Shown here: piece after piece, positions 48,572 through 61,011 of the stretch
Layout of the letters: every line of letters starts with the position of its first letter
Position numbering within the stretch: position 1 is the first letter of the stretch
Assembly (NCBI GenBank): GCA_012932295.1
Contig: JAAONU010000014.1
Location: forward strand, 20,674,065-20,738,064
From: Cyclina sinensis
Lineage: Eukaryota; Mollusca; Bivalvia; Venerida; Veneridae
DNA length: 64,000 nucleotides
Direction of reading: 5' to 3'
Translations under genes and position numbers: made by a program
Notes under the pieces: model-generated
Database searches by the model: none
What the model saw: only the letters and a program-made list of their open reading frames with translations
Told to the model about the DNA's origin: nothing

Positions 48572-51528
48572 AATATCTATTAATGTAGCTGCATATAAAG
48601 CCTTTTCAGCACATTTGGAGCTTAAACAACATGTATACATCGAGCTGTTAAGAGAAGCACATTCGTATTTTACTATATGTTCCGTTTTGAAAGTAAGACT
48701 GTAAACTTAACTTGTGTTATAGCATTACAATTAATAAAACTTAAAGTACCCATTCTTTTCAGATTCCATTTGTGTAAGAAACTAAACACGAAATTAATGC
48801 AAAATCAGCATCAATTTTTAAAAAGGTTTGAGATGTAATTTACCGAAAGATTTTGACATATCACACGCTATGATTCCTTAAGTTTAAAGAACTATCTGAC
48901 TATATCCACCTCCTAAGCGAAACAGAAGCTATGTACAAAAATAGCATACAGCTTCAAGACAATTAGAAAACAATTATCTGCTAATAACTCACCTTGGGAC
49001 TTATTTGTATTATATGTGATTACGAACTTATGCAACACTGTTTGAATGGGAAATGGGATTGCTAAACCTCTGTAACTTAAGAAACACATAATAACATATT
49101 CGACATTGATTAAATATGTCAAAAACAACAGATGGTAAATGAAAACAAATTGAGAATTTGAGAATGGAACGTTTTGCTATACCATCGTTTGTGTCATGTA
49201 ACATTCTACTGGGGGAAAAACAAACAAAAACGAAACTTTATATAGTAAACCCGAATTCATAATGGTTTGGCTTCTTACCTTTTTATATTATAGAGAAAGT
49301 TCAGAATGATATCTACCTTTGATTTAACAAAACAAAAATGCCACATGAAGAAACATACCAAAACATGTTGTAGTAACTGGGTAGAACTGGCAACTGAATA
49401 TACTTATCAATACTGCGATTTGGAGACAACGCGATATATCTGTCATATCTTAGTAAAATGTCTGCTCGAACAGCAACGAAGACTTTCCCTGTTTTAAATC
49501 TATATTCCAAGTATTTAAGATCTGAAATTCCGATCGATTTGTATCTGTTTTGGTTACGTAGCGAGAATACCAATAAATGGCTAATATCTGCAGTTTATAA
49601 TTATTATTATTATAATTTTTATTATTATTATTATTATTATTATTAGACACTGAAACTCTACTGTCTGACATTTAAAAATTTGTTAACTATATAGCGTTAA
49701 CATATAGTGTTGATACCTTAGTCATGATCTATAAAGTAAAACAGGGGATATATGAAAAATGACTTTAAACAAATATATAACCCATTGTCAAAAGTTTAAT
49801 CATTTCATAACGTAGCAAAGTAACGGATCTCGAAATAGCTTTAGCAGACTTATTTGGAGTGTATGAATCAATACTTCTTGCTAGGAGTAACTATTTAAGA
49901 GGTACATTATAGTAAAGACAATAGTTTACTTAATAGTCCTTGTTCTCAAACATAATGATGCGATCTGGAACAAATAAAACAAAAAACAAAACAAAATATA
50001 TCGTGTAAGTTTACAGTAAATCGTCGTTAACTTAAAATATATAGAACTTTTATTGTTTGCTGTCTAAAACTGATTGAACATAACATAAAAACAACAAGAT
50101 GTTTATCCAGCTTTGGAGCGGTCTGGATTTATAAAACAAAATCAACAGTTGTTCAACAGTTTGTAAAAATAATCGCATTTTCATGAGGACAACTCAATCA
50201 TATTTTCTTCTGAGGTCAATTTAATGTTAATTGCAAAAGGTGTAACTCTTTACTTTGAAGAGAGGTTTTTATCCTGATTATGATCCGAAACTTTTGTAAG
50301 GTAATTGTGTTTGATAAATAAATGCTCATATCTAAATAAATAAAGTAACACGCTGGACAATCTGTTGCGGACATTCTCTGTATTCATTAAACTCTAAATT
50401 CTAGACTGTTTTATTGAAATACATAATGATCACAATTTCGTGTCAAGGTAAAATTTATCAGATATGTGATTGCTTGTCCTCGAAATTTTATTGACAGAAA
50501 TAAATATAGGGAAAGGATGCAGTACATCTGCCTTAAGATGTACATAAATATTATTGTAATCGTCTTTTGTCCGAATATTTGACATTTATTGAACATAACT
50601 GAGCAGATTACATTTCCTCCGTCTCTTTAATGTTGTTTTTATAACTTGCCTATAGATTCTTTCCAGTCTGCAAACGGTTGCACTTTAAATAAAACCATAG
50701 CTAAACATTGTTCTTAATTTTTGGGAAATGCGATATTTGTAATTATATCAAAACAATATGAGCAAACGAATGTGTTCTTTTTCCTGAAAGGTGCACAAAG
50801 CCGCACTTTTAAGACAACTTAAACTAAGTGGTAGCTTAAGTTCTCACTCTGAAGCAGAAATGCGAAAGTTGTATTATCATTAATCCTTAAATATATATTG
50901 ATATATTATATTGAAACACAGAAATTTTGGTCCGCATTGACTGGAGTACATAGTTATGACAATGACATCAAAATTACGTAATTAAAAGCCAAGTATATCG
51001 TAGCAAAATATCTCATGCTATTCTCCGAAGTATTAATAATAAAATATGAGGAACTTGAGCTTCTCGCACAGTGCTCAATGACTGCATCTTTTAAATTGAA
51101 ACAACATTGCTTCAAGTACGTCGGGCATAATGATAAAACAATCACCTATCAGACATTTAGAAATATGTTTGAGGTTTTATCAGGTGCATTTCTTTGTTAA
51201 TTGCATATGCAGTCGAATATGACCTAGGTGCTTGCACCTGCAGCGCAGTTTGTTGCCAGATCTAAGATATATGGTTCATTTTAATTTTATTGCAAATTAA
51301 GTGCTAATTACTATATACATTTAGCACCGTTGAATGTGTAATTTTCCTTCTAGTTCGTTTAGGTTTGCCATGAAGACAGTTGGGTTATTATAAACGTATA
51401 AAAACCATTTTCTGACATTTCTAGGATATTGCTAGATTTAATGAAGTTAAGTTAAAACAAAATTATGTCTAGTGCTATGTGTGGTCGTATTCTGAGAGAA
51501 GAATCGTCTTTATTCCTTTTCAAGCGTT
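48572..51528. other. Non-coding stretch
   Basis: It contains an (ATT)n microsatellite at 49599-49645. A minus-strand open segment at 48993-49069 has good-looking splice borders (TTCTTAAGTTACAG and CAAG|GTGAGT) and ends in phase 1, but its peptide is not clearly receptor-like. No other gene signal. Confidence 0.4.
49599..49645. repeat. (ATT)n microsatellite
   Basis: ATT triplets run over about 47 bases with one ATAATTTTT interruption. They create spurious poly-Asn and poly-Tyr frames on the two strands. Confidence 0.9.
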
Positions 51529-51845
51529 TAAAGGGCCTGTGCTCCAGATGACAAAAAAATAAAGTTTTCTTGTATTATAAATTTCTTGTAATATTTATGA
51601 CTAATGCTTAAAAAATAACTTACTGACAAAAAATAAGTCAAATAATTACATTATAAATTGATTTTTTTCCCTTTCAAAGTGCTATACCGTAACGCGACGG
51701 TATAACTAAATCGTATAAGATTTAGAGTAAATATCTGTAATATCGCATGCGGCGATAGTGGTGACAGTAAAAGCGTTCGAAATATTTTGTTAACAGGAGG
51801 GTCCAGGGTTCAAATCAGGCTGCAGCGAAAATATTTTTTTTTATT
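51529..51845 (+). repeat. Likely SINE with tRNA-like segment and T-rich tail
   Basis: The left part begins AAAGGGCCTGTGCTCCAGAT, a motif I associate with bivalve SINE bodies. A tRNA-like part carries TAGTGGTGACAGTAAAAGC as A-box region (about 51756-51774) and GGGTTCAAATC as B-box (51806-51816), then GCTGCAGCG and an A/T-rich tail. The order of body and tRNA part is unusual, so two adjacent elements are possible. Confidence 0.45.
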
Positions 51846-52049
51846 CTATTTTGACTTTTATAATCAGTTTTGAAGTAAAATATTATAATGTTCTAATGTC
51901 ACGGCATCTAAATATATAATTTATGAAAAAAAAATTTATGTCAAATCTGGAGTACAGCCTCTTTAAAAAGTCTTATTTTGAACAATTTCCCTACACCATA
52001 GCCATTTACTACAAATATCTCATTAAGTATGGAAGTTATTTGGTCATGA

Positions 52050-52051
52050 TT

Positions 52052-52091
<40 letters not shown>
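52050..52091. repeat. (ATTT)n microsatellite
   Basis: About ten tandem ATTT units with little interruption. Confidence 0.92.
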
Positions 52092-52691
52092 AATTACTAT
52101 TTATCTATTTAAAGCTGTTAGACAAAAAAGGAAAAGAAAAAACGTTGACCCTCTCAACAGTCCATCATAATGTCAAAAATCAGTTAGAATGAATGCAAAA
52201 TTCAGTTGCAGCAGATTTCAGTCTTAATGCATAAACAGTTCTTTAAATCACAAATGACGTGTGCTTTTCCTCGATTTCGTGCAGTGATGACAGAAATGAC
52301 AATGTTTTTTCTTAGAGCAATATTTCTTAATAATTCGCAATGTATTTCAACTTTTTTTGCGCTGATGTGCATTTTGAAAAAAAAATCGGTGTCTAGCTTT
52401 TTCATTTCTGTGTATAAAGGCGCATCCAAATCTCCTTTTACAGCCTATCAACTTATTTGGAATTTTACCTTTTTTTTTCAGAGGCAGTCGTGTGTTCAAA
52501 TTTATGACATTTTTTTTATCTGGAACTGATGACAGATATATTCGCTTTGATCTTACGTAGTGTTTGACACAGCAAATTTTCACCTCGATGAAAAATGAAG
52601 TTTAGAAAAACTGGAGGCTCGGTGTCTCTAGATGTAAATTTCTTTGAGAGCTGGTCACATGCCGTTCATGCGTTCCAAAGTTTTGTATGAA

Positions 52692-54212
52692 ACAGATAAA
52701 ACTAGAACTGCCATTGTCCTATCGCCAATACCCCACGCATGCCGCTTTGTCAGTAGGGTATTGATATATGGGAACATGTAACTCTATATCCCGGAAAAAA
52801 TATGGTATGAAAAATTACAAAGGGCAATAACTCCAAAAATAATGCAAAAGGGTGTTATGGTTCCTAAGCTCTGCTGCACTTTTCCTTAATGACATCTATT
52901 TATCTATGAAGTTTCAAGTTGGTACCTCCAGTATTTCTTTAGTTATGTCCCTGACAAAAAAATAAATATGAAAAATTTCAAAGGGCAATAATTCCAAAAA
53001 CAAATTGAGTCTGAAAAAAATTCAAAATGCAACATCTTCAAAAATTACGGAAAAAAGAGTTGTTGTTCATAGGCACTGCACTTTTTCTTAATCAGATCTA
53101 GTAGTTTATGAACGTTCAGGTTGGTATCTCCAATACTTTTTGAGGGATGCCCTGTGCAAAAATTAAATATGAAATAATATGAATAAAAAAATAACTCCGA
53201 AATTATGAAAAGGGAGTTACAGTTCTTATTTATATGCACTTTTCTCAATTAAATCTATTTATCTGTGAAGTTTCAAGTTGAGATCTGTAAAACATGTAGA
53301 GTTTTGCCCTGGACAAAAATAAAGTATATTAAGTATTAATTACAAAAGGCAATTACTCCTAAATTATGCAGAAGAGAGTTATGATTCTTGAGCATACACT
53401 TTTCCTCAATGAGATCTGTTTATCTGTGAAATGTTAAGTAGATATCTCTCAAATTTTCGAGTTATGCCACGGACAAAAAATTAATTAGTATGAAACATTA
53501 CAAAGGGAAATTAATCCAAAATTATTGGAATGAAATGTGTGGTTCTTGAGCATTGCACTTTTCCTTAATGAGATCTATTTTTCTATAAAGTTTCAAGTTG
53601 ATATCTGTAATACTTTTTGAGTGATGCCCCGGACAAAGGGCTATAACTCCAAAATAATTAAGTATGAAAAATAACAAAATGCAATATCTCAAAAATTATG
53701 CAAAAGATAGTTTTGGTTCTTGGGAACTGCACTTTTGCTTAATGATATCTATTTATCTTTGAAGGTTCAGGTTGATACTTCTTTTTTTTAGTTGTGCCCC
53801 GGAAAAAAATAAATATGAACAGAAAAACAAAGGGCAATGACTCCAAATTAATACGAAAAACAGTTATATTTCTTAAGCACTGTACTTTTTCTAAATAAGA
53901 TCTATTTCTCTATGAAGTTTCCAAATGATACCTCCAACACATTTAGAGTTATGTCCCGCATTATAAAGTAAGTATGAAAAATTTCAAGGACAATTATTCC
54001 AAAATTTTGGAAGAAGAGTTACAGTTCTTATGCACTTCTCCTCTATGAGATGTATTTATCTGTAAAGTTTCAAGCTGACACATTCAATAGTTTTTGAGTT
54101 ATGCCCCCGACAAACAAACCCCGAAGGCCGGGCGGACAGACAGAAAATCTGATTCCAGTATACACCCCACGCCCGTCATCTTACAACTTTGTTTTGCAGA
54201 GGGGTATAAAAG
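52692..54212 (+). mobile_element. Pearl/Helentron-like element with about eight 150-175-bp core units
   Basis: The left end, AAACTAGAACTGCCATTGTC then CCAATACCCCACGCATGCC, resembles the left end of the element at 13443. The core units carry CAAAGGGCAATAACTCCAAA, GCACTTTTCCTTAATGA, ATCTATTTATCTATGAAGTT and GTTATGCCCCGGACAAA. The GCAC anchor recurs near 52877, 53078, 53236, 53396, 53555, 53729, 53882 and 54032. The right end has GGCCGGGCGGACAGACAG, then CACCCCACGC and GGGGTATAAAA, again similar to the 14.3-kb element. Units are 10-25% diverged by eye. Open frames inside are repeat-derived. Confidence 0.75.
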
Positions 54213-56670
54213 TATCTTGTTTAAACCACAACAGTTACCACAGAGATTTTTCAGCTTGCAATTCTCTCTATCTACATTTATAAAATATCTTAGGAATAAC
54301 ATAAAGAACGTTTAATGTATTGCCCACACACATCTTCATAGCAAATGCAACCCGTCAAGCTACGACCATGTAGCAGAAGCTTATGGCTTGCAAACTGTTT
54401 CAAAACTTTATATTTTTGCCATGCACGGCTGTGTCAACCAGTTATACTAGAGCAGACAATAAATTCCTTAAAAGAAAATATATATACATTAAATGTTTAT
54501 ATGTGCGTGGCTCTTAGCCCGTACAATACATTAGTTAAGTAAACTATTTGTGTACCTAGAATTGTTATAGGAAGACACGCTTTTGGCTTTAAGGCTGGTT
54601 AACTTTGTTACATTGGGCTGATAGTGTGACAATGTATCCAATAATGAAAATATTTGTACAAGTACCAACGTACACAGGAGGACTATTCTTAATTGGTTCT
54701 GGGTGAGAAATGTAGATTATGTAAATGTTTAGACAGAAGTTTTGATGGACCGATGAACACAATGTAAGCTTGTCACGAACGGTATCTTTCTTAAATCAAA
54801 CGAAAACGGAATTAAAGAGAAAAACCTCACAATTTAAAGGTAACAATTGCAATTCAATGATGGTTGCTTTATTTTTGACAATACTCTGAGTATTAGAACT
54901 TAAGTAAGCATTAGATATAACTTAATGTAATATTTGTGAAATTTACTCTTAATGAGAACTGTTAACATGATTCACATTTCTTGTTTGTCAAGCAAACCGG
55001 AAAACAAAATGGTGATCTGATATGACTGTTGAATTTCATTTGCATGGGAAAATTATGCATACGACTCAATTGTTTGGCATGAACTGAGATACTCCAATGA
55101 ACAATTTAAAATTAGGTGTTATACTTTATTTTGTGCACTTAATTTGTACGGAAAATTAGATCAGATATCATATATTATAAAAATTTTGTATATATTTCAC
55201 AATTGGTTATGGTAAACATGTGACTTGTTTTATTTGACACCTTGAAAGTTAACAAGTAAGATTTAATAAATGTGAGATAAAACAAAGATTAAACTAACTG
55301 AGCAGATGTGACTAACAATTGTAATTAATCTGTAAGTAGATAAACAATTATTATAGAAATAGATACCAATCACATATGTTCAGTCATTACTAACATAAAA
55401 AACAGGGTTTAAATAAAACGTATCTGATAATATTATTACTTTTGAGAAAACAAGAAGGAAGCGTTCCGCAGAATCGAGCCGATCTGTAAAAATAGCTTAA
55501 ATTGACAATCCAAATTGTAAAAGAAAGAGAGCAATTTCTCGTGAATCTGTCACAACAGTCATAAATGTCTGATAATACAGGAACATAGTTATCATTTTTC
55601 TTTCATAATACAATTAGTAGCAACATATCTGAGGATGCTGTATCATTTTTGTCATACTGTAACTTAAGTATTAATGTGTCCACTGATATGGAATTTTGCG
55701 TGTTCGATCGAATACAGCGTTTTAAAACAGTCATGTGTAAATGTGATCTGCCTAATAATGGTCCGTATTTATTACAATGTCAAATGTTATATTTAAAAGG
55801 AAAAGAATACTTATAGACCGAAACAGCATCAAGTCTGTGCGCTTTCTATTATTGGTGATGAAATTGAAATTATGTCATTACACTTACTAAGACTTCCACC
55901 AGACGAATTAATTGAGAAAGTTTTGACGCAGCTAGAACATCAGTTTAGATCAAGATAAGTAACTGTTTCTACCTCTGTCTAAGCATTGCTGTTGTTTTCT
56001 GTTTGACAGTAGAGAAGCAATCATGTATACTGGGTCAGATATGGAAAACAAGTGAATTGTACTTCTGGAAACGATAGAATAGACTGAAGTAGGCAATACG
56101 AGGATAATTGATAGGTGATACAACAGAGGTTCACATAAAACTATTTGCAATAAATGTTGCGTTTAATCATGTAAATTTGATATATAAACAGTTAAAATGT
56201 GCTTTTTGCAGAGGAATTAAATTACTGTACCTAATAAGTGAAGCAGTATCAAATTATTGGACAAATAAACACATTGGTAAGAAAACCGATTTAAAACTGA
56301 AAAAAAAGAAAACGTAGTTATTAATGTATAAAGAGCTTGCATTAAAGTTATTAAGTTAGAGACAAAATTACGAATCGACACAAATAAACTTGTTAAAGGA
56401 TAAACAAAGGCTGTGATATGTTATTATTATTATTACTTCAGCATTGTAAAAGTGATGTTTACTTAATGTTTTTTCACCGTTAATACCAGCTTATGTTTAC
56501 CTTGAAAATTGAGTTTTCAGGTAATATGTTAACTGTAAGCACATTTTTAGCCAAATATAACAGCTTCATAAAGTGATGTTCGTAAATGTTAGATAAGTTG
56601 ATCTACATTTCTTCTAATGGCACATAACCATGCCGCTTTTGAACAATTGTAAGGAACTAGTCATTTGATT

Positions 56671-56672
<2 letters not shown>
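54213..56672. other. Non-coding stretch
   Basis: No gene is recognised. Weak similarity of 55820-56610 to parts of the duplication at 43-48 kb (CATCAAGTCTGTG near 55827, GTTAGATAAGTTGATCTACA near 56588) hints at a third, very worn copy. Confidence 0.35.

Positions 56673-56673
<1 letters not shown>

Positions 56674-56705
<32 letters not shown>
56674..56705. repeat. (CT)n microsatellite
   Basis: About 16 uninterrupted CT dinucleotides. Confidence 0.95.
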
Positions 56706-56707
<2 letters not shown>

Positions 56708-59700
56708 AAAGGCATATTGATATATTTAAATCGAGAACTGTTTTCTGCTAATAACTCCAAAAAAAATTTAATAGCTGAGGTGAAATGAGAATAGGACGAT
56801 CTATCTTTTAAGAATCAACTGAAATACAATTATGGATGATTTGTATTTAAATAGATAAGAACTGATGTATGCTATGGTGTTTATACATTTTGAAGTTAAC
56901 ATGCACTTCGTAATTTAGATCTTAACTTTGTTAAAATAAGACAATACGAAACAACAGTCTTCTTTCAAATTCTTGATTGTTACAATCGTTTATATCAACT
57001 CAGTCGTGGAGAGTCGTATCGATTCTGCTTCTGAAAACAATAGTGGAGTAGTGAGCGATACAAGAAATTTTATAAATATTTGATAATAGATACAACCGTT
57101 TGCATTAAATCCTCTTACAACATTTTTTTTTCGTCATGAATATTTGCTATGGATGAGATACAAGTTTTCAGATTTCAAGGCTGGGATGTATCTGAATAAA
57201 ATTCATTTTGAAAATAAATGTATATTGAAAAAGAGATATAGAAATTTAGTTCTTATCGGCAAAGATACGTGAATGAATATTATATATAGAATCAATGAAC
57301 TATGTTTATTGTTTTCCTCGTCGTTCAGCTATGATTAGTTCATTGTCACTGTTATTAGTTCATAGTCACTGTTACTAGTTCATAGTCAGTGTTATTAGTT
57401 TATTGAAAGCTAAGAAGTTCTGACAAAAAAAAGAAACCGGACGAAAGGTTTCTCATCTGGGAACAGAAAAAATGGCTGAAAATATACGAAACTAACAAAG
57501 GCCTTATTTCAAAACATATATGAAATCAAAATGCTTTGCAATAGATCTTGCTGAATGATACATTTTGGAAGCATACAAAAAGCTTTTTTAATTTTAAATT
57601 ATTTTTTTGAAATACTGACCAAAGTGTTCAGTACTTATGTTGATTTAATTTACACGTTTGCTTTAAGTTGTATGTGTTTACATACTGGCCAAAGCTAACA
57701 TTCAAATATGATCATGTCTTGTGTTTTCTTATATTGTGTTCAGTATTGAAATTTTTGCAGTTCATATAAAGCTACATCTATTTGCCCTCATCTTCAGTCG
57801 GGAAGCCAAAACGCTTTTAGATAATACTGAACATTGTCAAATCTTTGTTAAAAATTAACATTTTCTTTTTTCACGAGAGATAACCTTCTGGACCAAAGGA
57901 AGCCAATACCAACAATAATATTCAGTTGACGATTTGGATAACAGAGGAGGAACGGTAATATCTGTGCATTCTGTTAGACAACTTAACTGCATGTTGTTCA
58001 TTGAATAAATGCCCTTTTCGAGGTCTTTTTATTTTCATTAACATAGTTATGTTTATTCTCTGAGATTAGTTGCGATGAAAGCTTATATATATAATATAAT
58101 AAGAGACAAGTTGTTCTTGATTGTTTGCATTTGCTTTAAATAAGTTGCCTAGTATTTTCAAGACAGTGGCAACACTGATTGATTCTGAGTTGTTACCTAA
58201 GGATTTATTACTTAAAATAGCTTCGGGTCTTTACTTAAGTATATCAAATATTACTATGAGAACGTAACTATGTTTAATGTTTTGATATTTTTACGTAATA
58301 CTTATTTTTTGTTTTATGTCTGTATGACACTTAGAGCTGAAACAATAAGAAATTAGGCAGCTGTTTCATCAAAATACGCATACCTAGTCGATCAAGCACC
58401 TACTCTGTGTATGATGCATCTTTGATTTTGTGAAAGAAACATCATATCTGTTTTATGCAACAGATGTTTCATGGTATCAAAAACTGCAATGAGTGTTGCG
58501 TGAACAAAGCTTCGAAAATTGCAAGTGTTCAAATCAGCAAACTAACGTTTGCCATAAGCTTTGTTTTCACATTTGGACATCAGTTTTCATTTTTTCATTA
58601 TAGTAAAAGTAAGTAGATGTTCAATTGTTTTTGAATAACACTGACAGAAAGTATTGAGGCAGTTCTAACTAAAACGAAGTATATTTTGCAGAAACTATAT
58701 CTCACCAACACAGATTTAGTTTCTGAGCAATTTAAATTTTATTTTAAGTTATTTACAAAGGTAAAGATTAAAATTAAAATTCAGAAATAGGTTTTAAACA
58801 TTAAATTACTTTAAACTGATGCATCTCAGTTTTGAATTAAGATAGAGCCAAAAGTGTTGTGTACTTACAGAAAAAATAGGCCTTACTTTTAATCATCAGC
58901 GCAGCATATTCAGGTGCATGTCTGGTATTTTCGACAAGTAAGTAAGTTAGTTAGGATGGATTGCAGATGCCACCTCCCACCAGTTTCAACTTGTTTTAAC
59001 GGGTTTATTAAATTTTAAAGTTGTAATAAAAAGGATGTGCTGCGGTGTGAGATTTAGAAAATGTAACAAAATGCTTGTGAATTAGATATTTCAAGATTAG
59101 AATAGCATCCAAAAATGTTATTATTGCATTAAGGTACAAAAAATCGTGCATTCAGATGCATGCTTAATGTAATTAGTATAGGCTCAGTCGATTGTGTTGC
59201 TGACAACAATTGTATCACAGTGAGCGAATTGAGTGAGGTTATAAATATTTGATAAATTAAAAACACAGCAGAATAAAATTCTTAAACATCATATGATGCT
59301 CTGCTTCATAAAACTCATACTGATAAATTTCAGTAAAATACTTTTGCAGCGGAACTGAATACTGCATCTAACGAATGAAGCTCCATCGATTAGACGTCTT
59401 GAATTGCAGTTTTCTAGCCGAATGTCTTATTACTTACATAAAAACATATGAAGTTCCCGCTAACGATGTTAATAAATGAAATAAATCTTGTTATGGTCTG
59501 CGTCTAAATTTCTATTTCACCAATACCTGTACAACTTCTATAGTAACGAACAAAGAGGAAAGCAAATATCCAAGGATCTGTGGCAGTTTAATATTAACTC
59601 GAATGTATATATATATAAATATATTGCAATGGATAACAAAATAACAAACATGGTAACTAATATTGTTACTTGAAACATGTTACAAACATATAAATTAAAA

Positions 59701-60721
59701 TAGCCTGATTTAAAGAAAGAGAAACAAGAAGAAGAAAAATATGGTTTTACCATAATATTCTGGATATTACCTAAATAGTCATCATTCGGTGCTAACGCTG
59801 CTATTTGCGCAGTTGCAATCTACAGTTACTGCAGTAACTATGTGGACGTCTGTGCTTTTATGATACCGTTGTTCAATATTTAAAAGAATGTCTCAAGTTT
59901 GTAAACTTTTTTAATTTGTAGTATACTTTTATTTTTAAAAAAAAATATTTTTGTCAAACCTCGTTACATGACTAATTGATGTACAACTGTTATTAAAATA
60001 GTTTAAACTTCACAGACGCAAAGTCACAACTGTTTAACATAGTAACACGCTCTTCACACATAGAAAACAGTTAACTAAACAAAACCTAACTATCGAACAA
60101 ATGGCCTTTTCCTCTAGTTACTATCTAGATTATATTCATTTTATTTTAAGCCATCTTTTTCGTAAACATATAGTCTTTCTTCGATATTGACGTTATTAGC
60201 TTAGCTTTAAATAAGTCCGTGCTCAATTTCCGCTACAAATGTTACATTTCCAGTTTCGTGTTTACCCTTCTTTAAAACATGTAGTTACTGAATATATCTC
60301 CACCATATTTGTTCTTATTTGTTTTTTCATGCACAAATTAACATTTAAGTTAGTAACATGTGGTCAAATATATCTATTTCTTCAGAACCTCGAAAGAATA
60401 TCGCTTGAATTATTTATTTGTTTTGTTTTAAATTTCAGACATTTTACACTTGTGGCATTTCGTTTCTAAATAATGAAGTCAGGAGAGGTCTTCTGCTCCA
60501 GGAAGCAGATGTTGTATAACATTGTGCACTGTATAATAGTTGTAATGTGAACATGCAGATTTTGGATAGCGGCTATCTGAATTGCTGAACATATACACGT
60601 GCAGCTACAAAATGATGTAACAGCTGTGATGTACAAACTATGATAAAGGGAAACTAAACAAACTAATATGTAATATAAAGAATTCTTGATAACATGGTAA
60701 AAATATATTCAATCAGATTAG
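56706..60721. other. Non-coding stretch
   Basis: AT-rich. A small direct repeat of TTAGTTCAT(T/A)GTCACTGTTA occurs about three times at 57335-57400. The frames at 59488-59673, 59538-59753 and 60239-60469 have no motifs. Confidence 0.4.
57335..57403. repeat. Short tandem repeat, about 23-bp unit, three copies
   Basis: TTAGTTCATTGTCACTGTTA, then TTAGTTCATAGTCACTGTTA, then CTAGTTCATAGTCAGTGTTA lie head to tail, each separated by about 2 bases. Confidence 0.7.
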
Positions 60722-61011
60722 TACGGTGGCACAGAAGTTGCATGCACTACTTCTTTCAAATGTCATTTTTAATTGCACTTTTTAATCTCAGTTCCACGAG
60801 ATACTAACTCGAGGGAACTACTTAGTATGTCGTGAGAACGAGATAAAAAAGAGAAGTGCAATAAAAAGGTGACATTGAAAAACAAGTAGTGCAACAAAAG
60901 AACTGAATTGTGGTAGAGAAAAAAGAATAGTGCATTAAAAAGAGCAATGCATGCTAGCTATGTCAAGTGCAATAAAAAAAGACTATTGTATGTCACCTAT
61001 GTGCCACCGTA
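60722..61011. mobile_element. Fold-back MITE with TACGGTGGCACA ends
   Basis: Ends TACGGTGGCACAGAAGT (left) and, on the complement, TACGGTGGCACATAGGT (right) bound a 290-bp unit. The interior is also arranged as inverted arms. The complement of 60738-60788 reads AAAAAGTGCAATTAAAAATG, then ACATTTGAAAGAAGTAGTGC, and matches 60855-60893 (AAGTGCAATAAAAAGGTGAC, ATTGAAAAACAAGTAGTGC). A second AGTGCAATAAAAAAAG block follows near 60966. No coding capacity. Target-site duplication is not clear, so the superfamily is not assigned. Confidence 0.75.

Noticed and set aside
49313..49671. Frames with poly-Asn or poly-Tyr runs
   Set aside because: They are translations of the ATT microsatellite at 49599-49645.
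51923..52192. 89-residue frame with a repeated Leu-Phe-Ile-Tyr block
   Set aside because: The hydrophobic run is the translation of the ATTT microsatellite; no other evidence of coding.
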